A DNA stretch of 46,174 nt from Eubacteriales Family XIII. Incertae Sedis bacterium (GTDB lineage Bacteria > Bacillota > Clostridia > Peptostreptococcales > Anaerovoracaceae), in assembly GCA_031261395.1 (NCBI GenBank), contig JAISJT010000018.1, positions 1 to 46,174 of the forward strand, in the 5' to 3' direction. Made by a program: the position numbers and the translations under genes. The notes under the pieces were generated by a model, which saw only the letters and a program-made list of their open reading frames with translations, had not been told where the DNA came from and searched no databases. Within the stretch, counting starts at the first letter, position 1. The number at the start of each line of letters is the position of its first letter. Shown one piece after another: positions 17,024 through 24,279 of the stretch.

Positions 17024-18070
17024 TTAATCTACCCGCTTGGAGCTGATGCTCTTCAGCAGTACAGCGAGGATGATGATGACCGCTTTGACAACTAACTGCG
17101 GATACACCCCGACGCCGACGAGGTTCATGATATTGCCGATGATCGCGAGGACAAAGACGCCGACGATCGTCATCGGTACATTGCCTTCGCCGCCCTTCAG
17201 GCTGGCGCCGCCGATGACTACGGCCGCGATCGACGTCATGTCGTAGCTGACCGAGGTGGAAAGCGCGGTCCCGCTGCCTGTCCTTGCCGCAAGGATGACG
17301 CCCGCAACGCCGCAAAGCGCGCCGCAGATCGCGTATGCCCAAAACTTATATTTCTTGGAATTGACGCCGGCAAGCTGTACAGCCGTCTCATTGCTGCCCA
17401 CTGCGGTGATCAAACGTCCAAAGGCCGTGAAGTGCAGTACCAGTCCGATCACGATGATCAGGGCGATCATCACATAGGTCGGATACGGCAGATGCAGGAC
17501 CGGATCGGCGCCCGTCGCAAACGCGACGAAAACTTCATTTGCAGGCACGGATTGATCGAGCAATATTGTGTTTGCGTCTGTAATAATGAACGCGACGCCC
17601 CGGCCTGCATACATCATGGCAAGCGTCACAATGAAGGCGGGCATATTCAGGACCGAGATGAAGAACCCGTTGATGCACCCAAAAGCAAAACCGATCACGA
17701 TCGCCAAAATGACGGAAACCAAAAGTCCCCACGACTGATTTTGCATCAGCAAGGGTTTCAGACAGTAGCACACCATGATACTGCTGACCGTGACCGTCGA
17801 ACTGACCGAAAGATCGATACCGCCTGTCAGCATGACGAGCAGCATACCGAGTCCGACAAGCATGAACGTCGACTGCTGGCGCAGCACATTGAACATATTT
17901 TCAGGCGTCAGGAAGTACGGCGATAGGATCGTTGCCACGATGAACATCACGATGAGCAAGACAACGGCATTGTACTTGAACAGCAGTTTGACGAAACGAT
18001 TTTTTTCCTTTTCGACATGCTGCCCGGCAGTGGATTCCAATACCGGATCCGGTTGTGTGAACATGAACAT
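17024..18070 (-). CDS. CUT2/ribose-type ABC transporter permease (proximal transporter)
   Basis: A 348-residue RbsC-family permease. A charged cytoplasmic N terminus of about 30 residues precedes a membrane domain with about eight to ten segments. The family motif appears as TGGIDLSVSSTV, and the C-terminal coupling loop as GGASLKGGEGNVPMT. It lies 19 bp after its ATPase and 92 bp before its binding protein. The start ATG at 18070 has a GGAGAGGAG sequence upstream; a second in-frame ATG follows two codons later. It imports whatever the adjacent lipoprotein captures. Confidence 0.9.
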   Translation of the reverse strand: MFMFTQPDPVLESTAGQHVEKEKNRFVKLLFKYNAVVLLIVMFIVATILSPYFLTPENMFNVLRQQSTFMLVGLGMLLVMLTGGIDLSVSSTVTVSSIMVCYCLKPLLMQNQSWGLLVSVILAIVIGFAFGCINGFFISVLNMPAFIVTLAMMYAGRGVAFIITDANTILLDQSVPANEVFVAFATGADPVLHLPYPTYVMIALIIVIGLVLHFTAFGRLITAVGSNETAVQLAGVNSKKYKFWAYAICGALCGVAGVILAARTGSGTALSTSVSYDMTSIAAVVIGGASLKGGEGNVPMTIVGVFVLAIIGNIMNLVGVGVYPQLVVKAVIIILAVLLKSISSKRVD

Positions 18071-18089
18071 AAATGCGTGCTCTCCTCTC

Positions 18090-19589
18090 CTAAATACCCA
18101 TTGCGAAGTGAATCAGATTTTCTTCGGTGAGATCCTCTTTCGGTACCTCGCCGACCGTCATCCCCTCACGAAATACAACTGCGCGGTCGCACATTCCGAT
18201 GATCTCGACCATCTCGGAAGAAATCATGAGCACCGCATAATCCTGTGCGATCAATTCATTGATCAGCTTGAAGATTTCCATCTTGGCGCCAACGTCAACC
18301 CCGCGCGTCGGCTCATCTAAGATCAGCACCTTGCTGTCCGAGGCAAGGATCCTGGCGATCGCGACTTTTTGCTGGTTGCCGCCCGAAAGGCTGCTGACAG
18401 GATTGTTGATATTGTTGGTTTTGATCCCGACCTTTTCCCGTATATCCAGCGCGAAAGCGGTCTCGAATTTCCGTTTGATCCAGCCGAACACAGCGACGAC
18501 TTTCTTGATGGCAGAAAGCGTGATGTTGTATTTGATAGGAAGCTTCAGAAGCACGCCCTGATTTTTCCGGTCCTCTGGAAGAAAGCCGATGCCTTTGTCG
18601 AATGCGTCTTTTGCCGACTTGAGATGAACTTCCTCACCGTGAAGCCAGACTTTCCCGCTCTCCATTTTGTCAACGCCCAGGATCGCCCGTACGGTTTCCG
18701 TACGTCCCGCGCCGACCAGACCGGACAAGCCGAGTACTTCTCCTTCGTGCAATTCGAAAGAAGCGTCCTTCACCATGCGGCCGGCGGAAATGTTTTCGAC
18801 CTTCAGGACGACGTCACCGATCTTTTGGTCCAAACGCGGCGGGAAGAACGACGCCAAATCCCGCCCGATCATCATCGCCACCAGCGTTTTTGGCTGCATA
18901 TCGGCCGTCTCAACGGTCCCGACGTAGCGCCCGTCTTTGAATACGGTGATGCGGTTTGTGATACGGAAGATCTCTTCAAGCCGATGCGAGATATAGATGA
19001 TGGCAACACCGCGATCCCTGAGATCCATTATCAGCTGAAAGAGCTTGTCAACCTCTTTCGTTGTCAGCACGGCAGTCGGTTCGTCCAGTACGAGGATCTC
19101 CGCATTGCGCGTGAGCGCCTTGCAGATCTCTACGACTTGCTGGTAGGCTACCGAAAGGTCGCGTACCGGTGTGCGCGGATCGATATCGCCAAAACCGATT
19201 GCATCCAACGCATCGCGTGCCCGCTGATGCAGCAGTTTCCAGTCGATGATCTTGATCTCGGAGCCAAACTCGTCGATAAAAATATTTTCCGCAACAGACA
19301 AATGCGGAACCAATGCGAATTCCTGATAGATGACCGACACGCCCAGATTGTTTGCATCCTTGGTCGTATGGATATGAACTTGTTCGCCCCTAATAAATAC
19401 TTCTCCGGCGTCGGCCAAGTGCGCTCCGGACAATACTTTGATCAGCGTAGATTTTCCGGCGCCGTTTTCGCCCATCAAGGCGTGTATCTCTCCCGGCTTC
19501 ACGGACAATTGGACATCCTCGAGCGCATGAACGCCCTCGAAGGCCTTATAAATCCCCTTCATCTCAACAGCGTATTCGTAATCAGCCAT
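18090..19589 (-). CDS. CUT2-type ABC transporter ATPase, two fused nucleotide-binding domains (proximal transporter)
   Basis: A 499-residue RbsA/MglA-type ATPase, the same length as its paralogue at 1200-2699. The first domain has GENGAGKSTLIKVLSG and EILVLDEPTAVL. The second has the reduced Walker A GLVGAGRTETV, signature SSLSGGNQQKVAIA and ILDEPTRGVD. It is the first gene of the long minus-strand operon and lies about 150 bp downstream of a sigma-54 promoter. The start ATG is preceded by GGGAGGAGAGGATGATAT. Confidence 0.93.
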   Translation of the reverse strand: MADYEYAVEMKGIYKAFEGVHALEDVQLSVKPGEIHALMGENGAGKSTLIKVLSGAHLADAGEVFIRGEQVHIHTTKDANNLGVSVIYQEFALVPHLSVAENIFIDEFGSEIKIIDWKLLHQRARDALDAIGFGDIDPRTPVRDLSVAYQQVVEICKALTRNAEILVLDEPTAVLTTKEVDKLFQLIMDLRDRGVAIIYISHRLEEIFRITNRITVFKDGRYVGTVETADMQPKTLVAMMIGRDLASFFPPRLDQKIGDVVLKVENISAGRMVKDASFELHEGEVLGLSGLVGAGRTETVRAILGVDKMESGKVWLHGEEVHLKSAKDAFDKGIGFLPEDRKNQGVLLKLPIKYNITLSAIKKVVAVFGWIKRKFETAFALDIREKVGIKTNNINNPVSSLSGGNQQKVAIARILASDSKVLILDEPTRGVDVGAKMEIFKLINELIAQDYAVLMISSEMVEIIGMCDRAVVFREGMTVGEVPKEDLTEENLIHFAMGI

Positions 19590-19745
19590 ATATCATCCTC
19601 TCCTCCCGGTATCCGCTACCGCAATACGATCCTGGCCTTACACATCACATTTACACATCGCGCGATCCCGAAATCAATAGCATTGATAATATAATCACAG
19701 CTTTGCGCAAACTGCAAGCAGTTTTTATTTCCCTAAATAATATAA

Positions 19746-19762
19746 AGCAAAAACTATGCCAA
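19746..19762 (-). promoter_or_regulatory. Sigma-54 promoter for the transporter/catabolic operon
   Basis: The minus strand reads TTGGCATAGTTTTTGCT, matching the -24/-12 consensus TTGGCACG-N4-TTGCW except for two bases, with the required GG-N10-GC spacing. It lies upstream of the ATPase gene at 19589, leaving a leader of about 145 nt. A cluster of regulator-like half-sites is found 55-108 bp further upstream. A sigma-54 activator gene is in the same locus, which supports the call. Confidence 0.72.
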
Positions 19763-19816
19763 GTCCATACACACTCTGATTTCATAGTATAACAGAAAAA
19801 CACTGCTTTTTCCCGC

Positions 19817-19854
19817 GCAACAAGTGTTGCATGATGTAGCGGTGTCCCGCTACA
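19817..19854. promoter_or_regulatory. Probable upstream activator sites for the AcoR-type regulator
   Basis: The stretch contains GCAACA, TGTTGC, TGTAGC and GCTACA half-sites. The clearest dyad is TGTAGC-N8-GCTACA at 19835-19854, which overlaps the stop codon of the SDR gene. The centre is about 90 bp upstream of the sigma-54 promoter at 19746-19762, a normal distance for an enhancer-type activator. The same half-sites recur at 21592-21629 and 23514-23530 beside the regulator gene and the second sigma-54 promoter. Confidence 0.6.
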
Positions 19855-20638
19855 GAACCGTATATCCGCCATCGACCGCAATAGCGACGCCATTGACGTA
19901 GGAAGATTCATCCGACGCCAAATAACAAACCAGGTCGGCGATTTCATCCGCCTCTCCGTATCGTTTCAGCGGGATACTCTGCTTGTTGCGCTCGATCAGG
20001 ATCTGGGGATCTTCGCCCGCCTGTTGCGCCTGAGCCGTGACGACGCGCTTGTGCAGTCCCGTCATCACGACGCCGGGGCAAACCGCATTCGTGCGGATCC
20101 CGTACGGCCCGTACTCCGCCGCTGCGTTTTTTGTCATGCCGATCACAGCATGTTTCGTTGCGACATAATCGATGCTGTTCGGCAATGCCACCAAGCCTCC
20201 GATCGAAGAGGTATTGATGATCGAGCCGCCGCCTGCCTGTTTCATATATCCGAGCGCATACTTCATCCCGAGAAACACGCTGAACAGATTGATCGATATA
20301 GTTTTGCTGAACGCTTCGAACGGCATATCTTCGATCGGATTGGAAAAGCCTTCGATCCCTGCGTTGTTGAACAGGATGTCAAGCGCGCCAAAATGCTCTA
20401 TCGTTTCTTCGATAAAGGCTTTCACATCATCTTCGCGCGCTACATCCGCGCTTTGGAGAAGCAGCTTGATCCCCGGCTCGATCGCAAGTACCTCAAGCTT
20501 TGTCACTTCCAAACCTTCCGGGTTCAGATCGACCAGAGTCAGATTCTTGATCCCCTCACCGGCAAATTTCAGCGCCGTAGCCTTGCCCAGACCGGAAGCA
20601 GCTCCCGTGATGACCGCCGTTTTTCCCTTCAGTTTCAT
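19850..20638 (-). CDS. Short-chain dehydrogenase/reductase (SDR), NAD-type
   Basis: 262 residues from the ATG at 20638, which has GGAAGGATC upstream; the track start at 20662 lacks a Shine-Dalgarno. Classical SDR features are TGAASGLG (11-18), Asp37 after the second strand suggesting NAD(H), NNAG (91-94), Ser145, and Tyr158-x3-Lys162 (YVATK). Phloroglucinol reductase is a classical SDR, so this gene is one of three candidates in the window for ring reduction. A role as alcohol dehydrogenase for acetoin-like compounds is also possible. It is divergent from the SDR at 20750, and the regulator sites overlap its end. Confidence 0.88.
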   Translation of the reverse strand: MKLKGKTAVITGAASGLGKATALKFAGEGIKNLTLVDLNPEGLEVTKLEVLAIEPGIKLLLQSADVAREDDVKAFIEETIEHFGALDILFNNAGIEGFSNPIEDMPFEAFSKTISINLFSVFLGMKYALGYMKQAGGGSIINTSSIGGLVALPNSIDYVATKHAVIGMTKNAAAEYGPYGIRTNAVCPGVVMTGLHKRVVTAQAQQAGEDPQILIERNKQSIPLKRYGEADEIADLVCYLASDESSYVNGVAIAVDGGYTVL

Positions 20639-20678
20639 CCTTTTGATCCTTCCTTTTTTCATTCATTTTTGATTTTTA

Positions 20679-20707
20679 TTGAAATCAATCCTATTTCCGC
20701 ATAATAT
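20679..20707 (+). promoter_or_regulatory. Sigma-70 promoter for the plus-strand SDR
   Basis: TTGAAA and TAATAT are separated by exactly 17 bp (5/6 and 5/6 matches), giving a start near 20,714 and a short leader to the ATG at 20750. AAGGAG lies 7 bp before that ATG. No sigma-54 element or TGTAGC half-site was seen in this gap, so the gene may be expressed constitutively. Confidence 0.6.
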
Positions 20708-20749
20708 CATAAGTGTAGATATAGTTGAAATACAGTAAGGAGTTTCATT

Positions 20750-21547
20750 ATGATGATTTTTGATTTTAGCGGCAAAAACGCTATCGTCGTTGGCGCCGCC
20801 TCAGGCATCGGCAAAGCGATCGCGCTGCAGCTCGCAGACAACGGCGCAAATGTCTGGTGCGGGGACATTTCCGAGGCCGGAGTCAGCGCCACGGTTGATG
20901 AAATGAAAAACAAATCCGAAGCAAAATACGGTTACTCGGTTTGCAATGTTTCGCAAAAGGAATCCGTCGCCGCTTTGTTTCAGGATGCCGCCTCAGCTTT
21001 TGGCGAGATCAACATCGTGGTGAACAGCGCGGGCGTATTCATGCCGAAACGCTTGCTCGAAGCGACGCCCGAGGATATCAAAAAGCATCTGGATATCAAT
21101 CTGATGGGTATCGTTTACGGCTGTCAGCTGGCGCTGGAGACGATGATCAAGCAAGGAACAGGCGGCAAGATCGTCAATATCTCATCCGTCGGCGGCAGGC
21201 AGGGAGAGGCCAAGTCTCCGTTCTACGCCCTGGGCAAGGGAGCGGTTCTCAACTGGTCTCAATCCGTCGCGCTTTACGGGGCGCCGCACGGGATCAATTG
21301 CAATACGGTCTGCCCGGGCATCATCAAAACGCCGATGTGGGACACCATCCTCGAAGCTGACAGCGGCGGCGATCCCAATGTAGACAAAGAAGAACTCTTC
21401 AATCAAATCGTACGCGCACGCACGCCGCTCGGCCGGGCGCAGACTGCCGAAGAGATGGCCTATGCGGTTGCATTTTTCTGTTCGGAGTATGCCGATGCGA
21501 TTGTCGGACAGGCGCTCAATGTCGACGGCGGCGACAAACTAAACTAA
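20750..21547 (+). CDS. Short-chain dehydrogenase/reductase (SDR)
   Basis: A 265-residue classical SDR. The cofactor motif GAASGIG is at 15-21, NSAG near 92 replaces the common NNAG, and the catalytic residues are Ser146, Tyr159 and Lys163 (YALGKG). It ends with the usual VDGG-type motif (NVDGGDK). It stands alone between a divergent SDR and the activator gene, with its own sigma-70 promoter. The substrate is unknown; a ketone/alcohol step on a ring-derived intermediate is a reasonable guess. ATG codons at 20750 and 20753 are both possible starts. Confidence 0.88.
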   Translation: MMIFDFSGKNAIVVGAASGIGKAIALQLADNGANVWCGDISEAGVSATVDEMKNKSEAKYGYSVCNVSQKESVAALFQDAASAFGEINIVVNSAGVFMPKRLLEATPEDIKKHLDINLMGIVYGCQLALETMIKQGTGGKIVNISSVGGRQGEAKSPFYALGKGAVLNWSQSVALYGAPHGINCNTVCPGIIKTPMWDTILEADSGGDPNVDKEELFNQIVRARTPLGRAQTAEEMAYAVAFFCSEYADAIVGQALNVDGGDKLN

Positions 21548-21575
21548 ACTTAGCCCGGCGAAAAAACTCCGGCTA

Positions 21576-21604
21576 TTGACAAATACGGATGTGTAGCATA
21601 TCGT
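21576..21604 (+). promoter_or_regulatory. Sigma-70 promoter of the AcoR-type activator gene
   Basis: A perfect TTGACA is followed after exactly 17 bp by TATCGT (4/6), just upstream of the activator gene. The -10 box lies inside the TGTAGC-N7-GCTACA dyad, an arrangement that would let the regulator block its own transcription. Confidence 0.6.
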
Positions 21605-21629
21605 GCTACATGTGTAGCGGTATGCAACG
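21592..21629. promoter_or_regulatory. Regulator dyads overlapping the activator's promoter
   Basis: TGTAGC-N7-GCTACA occupies 21592-21610 and covers the -10 box. A second, weaker dyad TGTAGC-N5-GCAACG follows at 21613-21629, at the expected transcription start. The same half-sites occur upstream of both sigma-54 promoters. Autorepression is common for activators of this family; here it is inferred from geometry. Confidence 0.6.
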
Positions 21630-21648
21630 AGAGAGGGTCTGAGGCGAG

Positions 21649-23607
21649 ATGCAAAACACGGAATATATCAATTATATGAACAATCCCAAATTGTATATGG
21701 CGAACGTTCGTGAGGAGTGGAAGAAGTTTGTAGAAGGAGGCATCACAAACGGCCTGTCCGTCCGGAACGAAATTTTGGATTCCTGGAAACGCTCGGTTGA
21801 AAACGGATTGACCTCGGACGGAGCGGGTGCGACTCATGTATTCGATGAAAAGACGCTGAACAAAATCAACAAAAAGAGCATCCATCTGTTGGATGCGGCG
21901 GATTTGGTCATCGACGAGTTTGCGGAAATGCTTGCGAAACGCGGTGCGACAAATTGCGTGATCAATCTTTGTAATGAGGACACCGTGATCCTGCGCACCG
22001 TTACGTCCGGCGCCGAGGGAGGCAAGGACGCCTCGTTTCAAAATATCCTGCCGGGCGCCATTTTGGATGAAAAACACACCGGAACGACCGGGGTATCCCT
22101 GGCGCGAACGACGAAACTCCCCTATGCCATATACGGGCCGGAGCATTTTCGGCAATCCGCGCGCACTTGCAGCTGTGCGGCGGCGCCGATCACCAACATG
22201 CGCAGCAACCAGCTGAAAGGCATCGTCGCCCTGTCGGGTGAAGATCTTGAGATCGTGCCGGACACCATCGGCGTGATCACTTTCATCGCCCGCACCATCG
22301 AAAGCAATTTATTGCTCAATTATTTTCAGGATGAAGAAATTTTGACACATCGGTTTAAAGAGATCATCAAACGGGGAGATGCCGACCTGGTGCTCGCGAT
22401 GGACGCGGATCTCTTGATCATTGCCTCATCATCCAATGTGCATCCGGCCATTAATAATGTATTGTCCTTCAAAACGCTGACCAAGAATGTGATGCGCACC
22501 GCGAAAAAAATAGGAGAAAAATACCTGTACAACGCCTGTCAGGAGGATCCGAACGAATTCATTGCCGAAGAGACGGGCGAATATCACATCGAATCTTATC
22601 CGGTATACCGAAACAAAAAATATATCGGGATGATTCTTTTGCTCCGTGATTTGGTGAAGGATTCGCTGATTGTTTCGGGCGAAGGACGTACAAAAAAACC
22701 GCAAACCAAACTAATCGGTCAAAATACGGGATTCAAGGCCGCACTGAATTTGGCGATCAATGTCGCTCCGACCGACGCGCCGATCATGCTGCTCGGGGAA
22801 ACAGGAGCGGGCAAAGAAGGATTTGCAAAGACGATCTGCGAGTGCAGCAGCCGGTCTGAAAAACCTTTCATCGCCATCAATTGCGGCGCTTTGCCAAAGG
22901 AATTGATCGGCAGCGAGCTGTTTGGATATACAGCGGGCGCTTTTACCGGCGCTTCGCAAAAAGGCAATGTCGGCAAGCTCGAAGCCGCGAACGGAGGGAC
23001 CTTATTTTTGGATGAACTCAGCGCCCTTCCGTTGGATGCGCAATCCTATTTGCTTCGCGTCATCGAAGAAAACGAACTGTACCGCCTGGGGAGTACGAAG
23101 CCAATACCGATCGATGTGCGCATCATCTGCGCCACCAATGAAAATCTGCCGGACCTCATCGAATCGAAGTTGTTCCGGGCGGATTTGTATTACCGGCTCA
23201 ATGTGGTGGAAATCAAAATCCCCTCGCTCAGGGAGCGCACTGATGATTTGCCCGCATTGATCGAACATTTCAGTCTGAAATATTCGTGCATTCCCTATCA
23301 TATTACCGACGCAGACATGCAGATACTCAGCCGCTATCCATGGCCGGGCAATGTTCGCGAAATAAAGAATGTCCTGCAGAGCGCCGGCGTACTCGGGATC
23401 GATCCGATCACTTCGCTGAAAAACTATATCGCCCTTCATGAAAAGACAGACAAAACGGCGGCGTATGCCGGCCCGCAAAATCTGACGTCACCAAATGAAG
23501 ATATGGAGCGCGTTGTTGCATCCTGCAACGGAAATATCGCAGAGGCGGCCAGAAAACTCGGCGTTGCGCGCAGTACGATATACCGCCGCATGCAGCAGAA
23601 ATCATAG
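21649..23607 (+). CDS. acoR: Sigma-54-dependent transcriptional activator, AcoR type
   Basis: A 652-residue enhancer-binding protein. The N-terminal 220 residues look like the GAF-containing sensor of AcoR-type activators (KHTGTTGVSLA). A PAS-like segment spans about 235-335. The AAA+ domain has Walker A GETGAGKE (383-390), the sigma-54 contact loop GAFTGA (430-435) and Walker B GGTLFLDELS. A Fis-type helix-turn-helix ends the protein (NIAEAARKLGVARSTIYRRM). It should remodel sigma-54 polymerase when a small-molecule inducer binds the sensor. Flanking operons on both sides have sigma-54 promoters. The inducer may be acetoin-like or a phenolic breakdown product; sequence does not decide. Confidence 0.92.
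   Translation: MQNTEYINYMNNPKLYMANVREEWKKFVEGGITNGLSVRNEILDSWKRSVENGLTSDGAGATHVFDEKTLNKINKKSIHLLDAADLVIDEFAEMLAKRGATNCVINLCNEDTVILRTVTSGAEGGKDASFQNILPGAILDEKHTGTTGVSLARTTKLPYAIYGPEHFRQSARTCSCAAAPITNMRSNQLKGIVALSGEDLEIVPDTIGVITFIARTIESNLLLNYFQDEEILTHRFKEIIKRGDADLVLAMDADLLIIASSSNVHPAINNVLSFKTLTKNVMRTAKKIGEKYLYNACQEDPNEFIAEETGEYHIESYPVYRNKKYIGMILLLRDLVKDSLIVSGEGRTKKPQTKLIGQNTGFKAALNLAINVAPTDAPIMLLGETGAGKEGFAKTICECSSRSEKPFIAINCGALPKELIGSELFGYTAGAFTGASQKGNVGKLEAANGGTLFLDELSALPLDAQSYLLRVIEENELYRLGSTKPIPIDVRIICATNENLPDLIESKLFRADLYYRLNVVEIKIPSLRERTDDLPALIEHFSLKYSCIPYHITDADMQILSRYPWPGNVREIKNVLQSAGVLGIDPITSLKNYIALHEKTDKTAAYAGPQNLTSPNEDMERVVASCNGNIAEAARKLGVARSTIYRRMQQKS
23514..23530. promoter_or_regulatory. 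Probable activator site inside the 3' end of the regulator gene
   Basis: TGTTGC-N5-GCAACG forms a dyad of the same half-site family and spacing as the one at 21613-21629. It lies about 140 bp upstream of the sigma-54 promoter at 23654-23670, within the codons just before the helix-turn-helix. The position fits an enhancer site; being inside coding sequence, chance is a real alternative. Confidence 0.5.
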
Positions 23608-23653
23608 CAGGATCAAGGATGCACGGCCTCTTTTGAAAGCGGCAGGACAAGTG

Positions 23654-23670
23654 TTGGCACGTTTGTTGCT
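23654..23670 (+). promoter_or_regulatory. Sigma-54 promoter for the dehydrogenase-complex operon
   Basis: TTGGCACGTTTGTTGCT is an exact match to the -24/-12 consensus, with GG and GC ten bases apart. It lies between the activator gene and the VOC gene, giving a transcription start near 23,682 and a leader of about 45 nt. The whole plus-strand run to 30,836 can be read from it. Confidence 0.85.
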
Positions 23671-23726
23671 TAATTATAATGGCAGGCGGGTATTACTATG
23701 CCCAAATTCATGCAGGAAGGAGCCCT

Positions 23727-24242
23727 ATGAAACAGACAGCAGTATTCGATGAGATCACGCAGGTAAGTATTATTGTAGATGATATTTTTGCAAGCATCCG
23801 GAAATACAACGACCTGTACGGGATCGGTCCCTGGATCGTGTTGCATTTCACCCCGGAAAACACCGGCAGCATGGTCGTCAGGGGCAAAACAGAAGAATTT
23901 GAAATGTACCTCGGACTTTGCGAGAGCCTGAATATCCAGCTGGAGCTCATCCAGCCGGTCAGCCGCAACACGACCTATTTTGAGTATCTCGATGCCCACG
24001 GCCCCGGGATCCATCATTTTTGTCTAAGCTCGAAGGAAGGCTATGCCTCCGTGCTCGAAAAACTGAAGGAGCGCGGTCATGCCGAGAGATTGCTCGGCGC
24101 TCTCGACAGCGGAGGCATGGAATTTACGTATGTGGATCTGACGGACGATCTTGGCTTTATCGCGGAGTTGGTCAATCCGCCGGCGGACTTTATCTCACCG
24201 CCTCCGGTTTGGCAATACCCGGAGGACGAGACAGAACGATAG
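23727..24242 (+). CDS. VOC (glyoxalase/methylmalonyl-CoA epimerase-like) family protein
   Basis: 171 residues from the ATG at 23727, preceded by GGAAGGAGCCCT; the track's upstream start overlaps the promoter region. The fold is suggested by an opening beta strand (VSIIVDDIFASIRKYND) and a second half with GIHHFCLSS and IAELVNPP, which supply His and Glu ligands typical of the family. The first-strand histidine common in epimerases is not evident, so activity may differ. It is the first gene of the sigma-54 operon. The family covers epimerases, glyoxalases and dioxygenases; epimerisation or isomerisation of an intermediate is more likely here than oxygen chemistry. Confidence 0.78.
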   Translation: MKQTAVFDEITQVSIIVDDIFASIRKYNDLYGIGPWIVLHFTPENTGSMVVRGKTEEFEMYLGLCESLNIQLELIQPVSRNTTYFEYLDAHGPGIHHFCLSSKEGYASVLEKLKERGHAERLLGALDSGGMEFTYVDLTDDLGFIAELVNPPADFISPPPVWQYPEDETER

Positions 24243-24279
24243 CATATACAAGCAGTTTTTTGTGCAGGAGGGAGTATCG

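Noticed and set aside
1200-19589. Calling both transporters ribose (rbs) systems
   Set aside because: Family membership is clear, but the binding proteins are much longer than RbsB and the context is aromatic catabolism; no ribokinase is present.
18369-19694. Long plus-strand ORF of 441 residues opposite the transporter ATPase
   Set aside because: It is a shadow of the ATPase codon pattern on the other strand, with no ribosome site or recognisable motif; the ATPase in frame is unmistakable.
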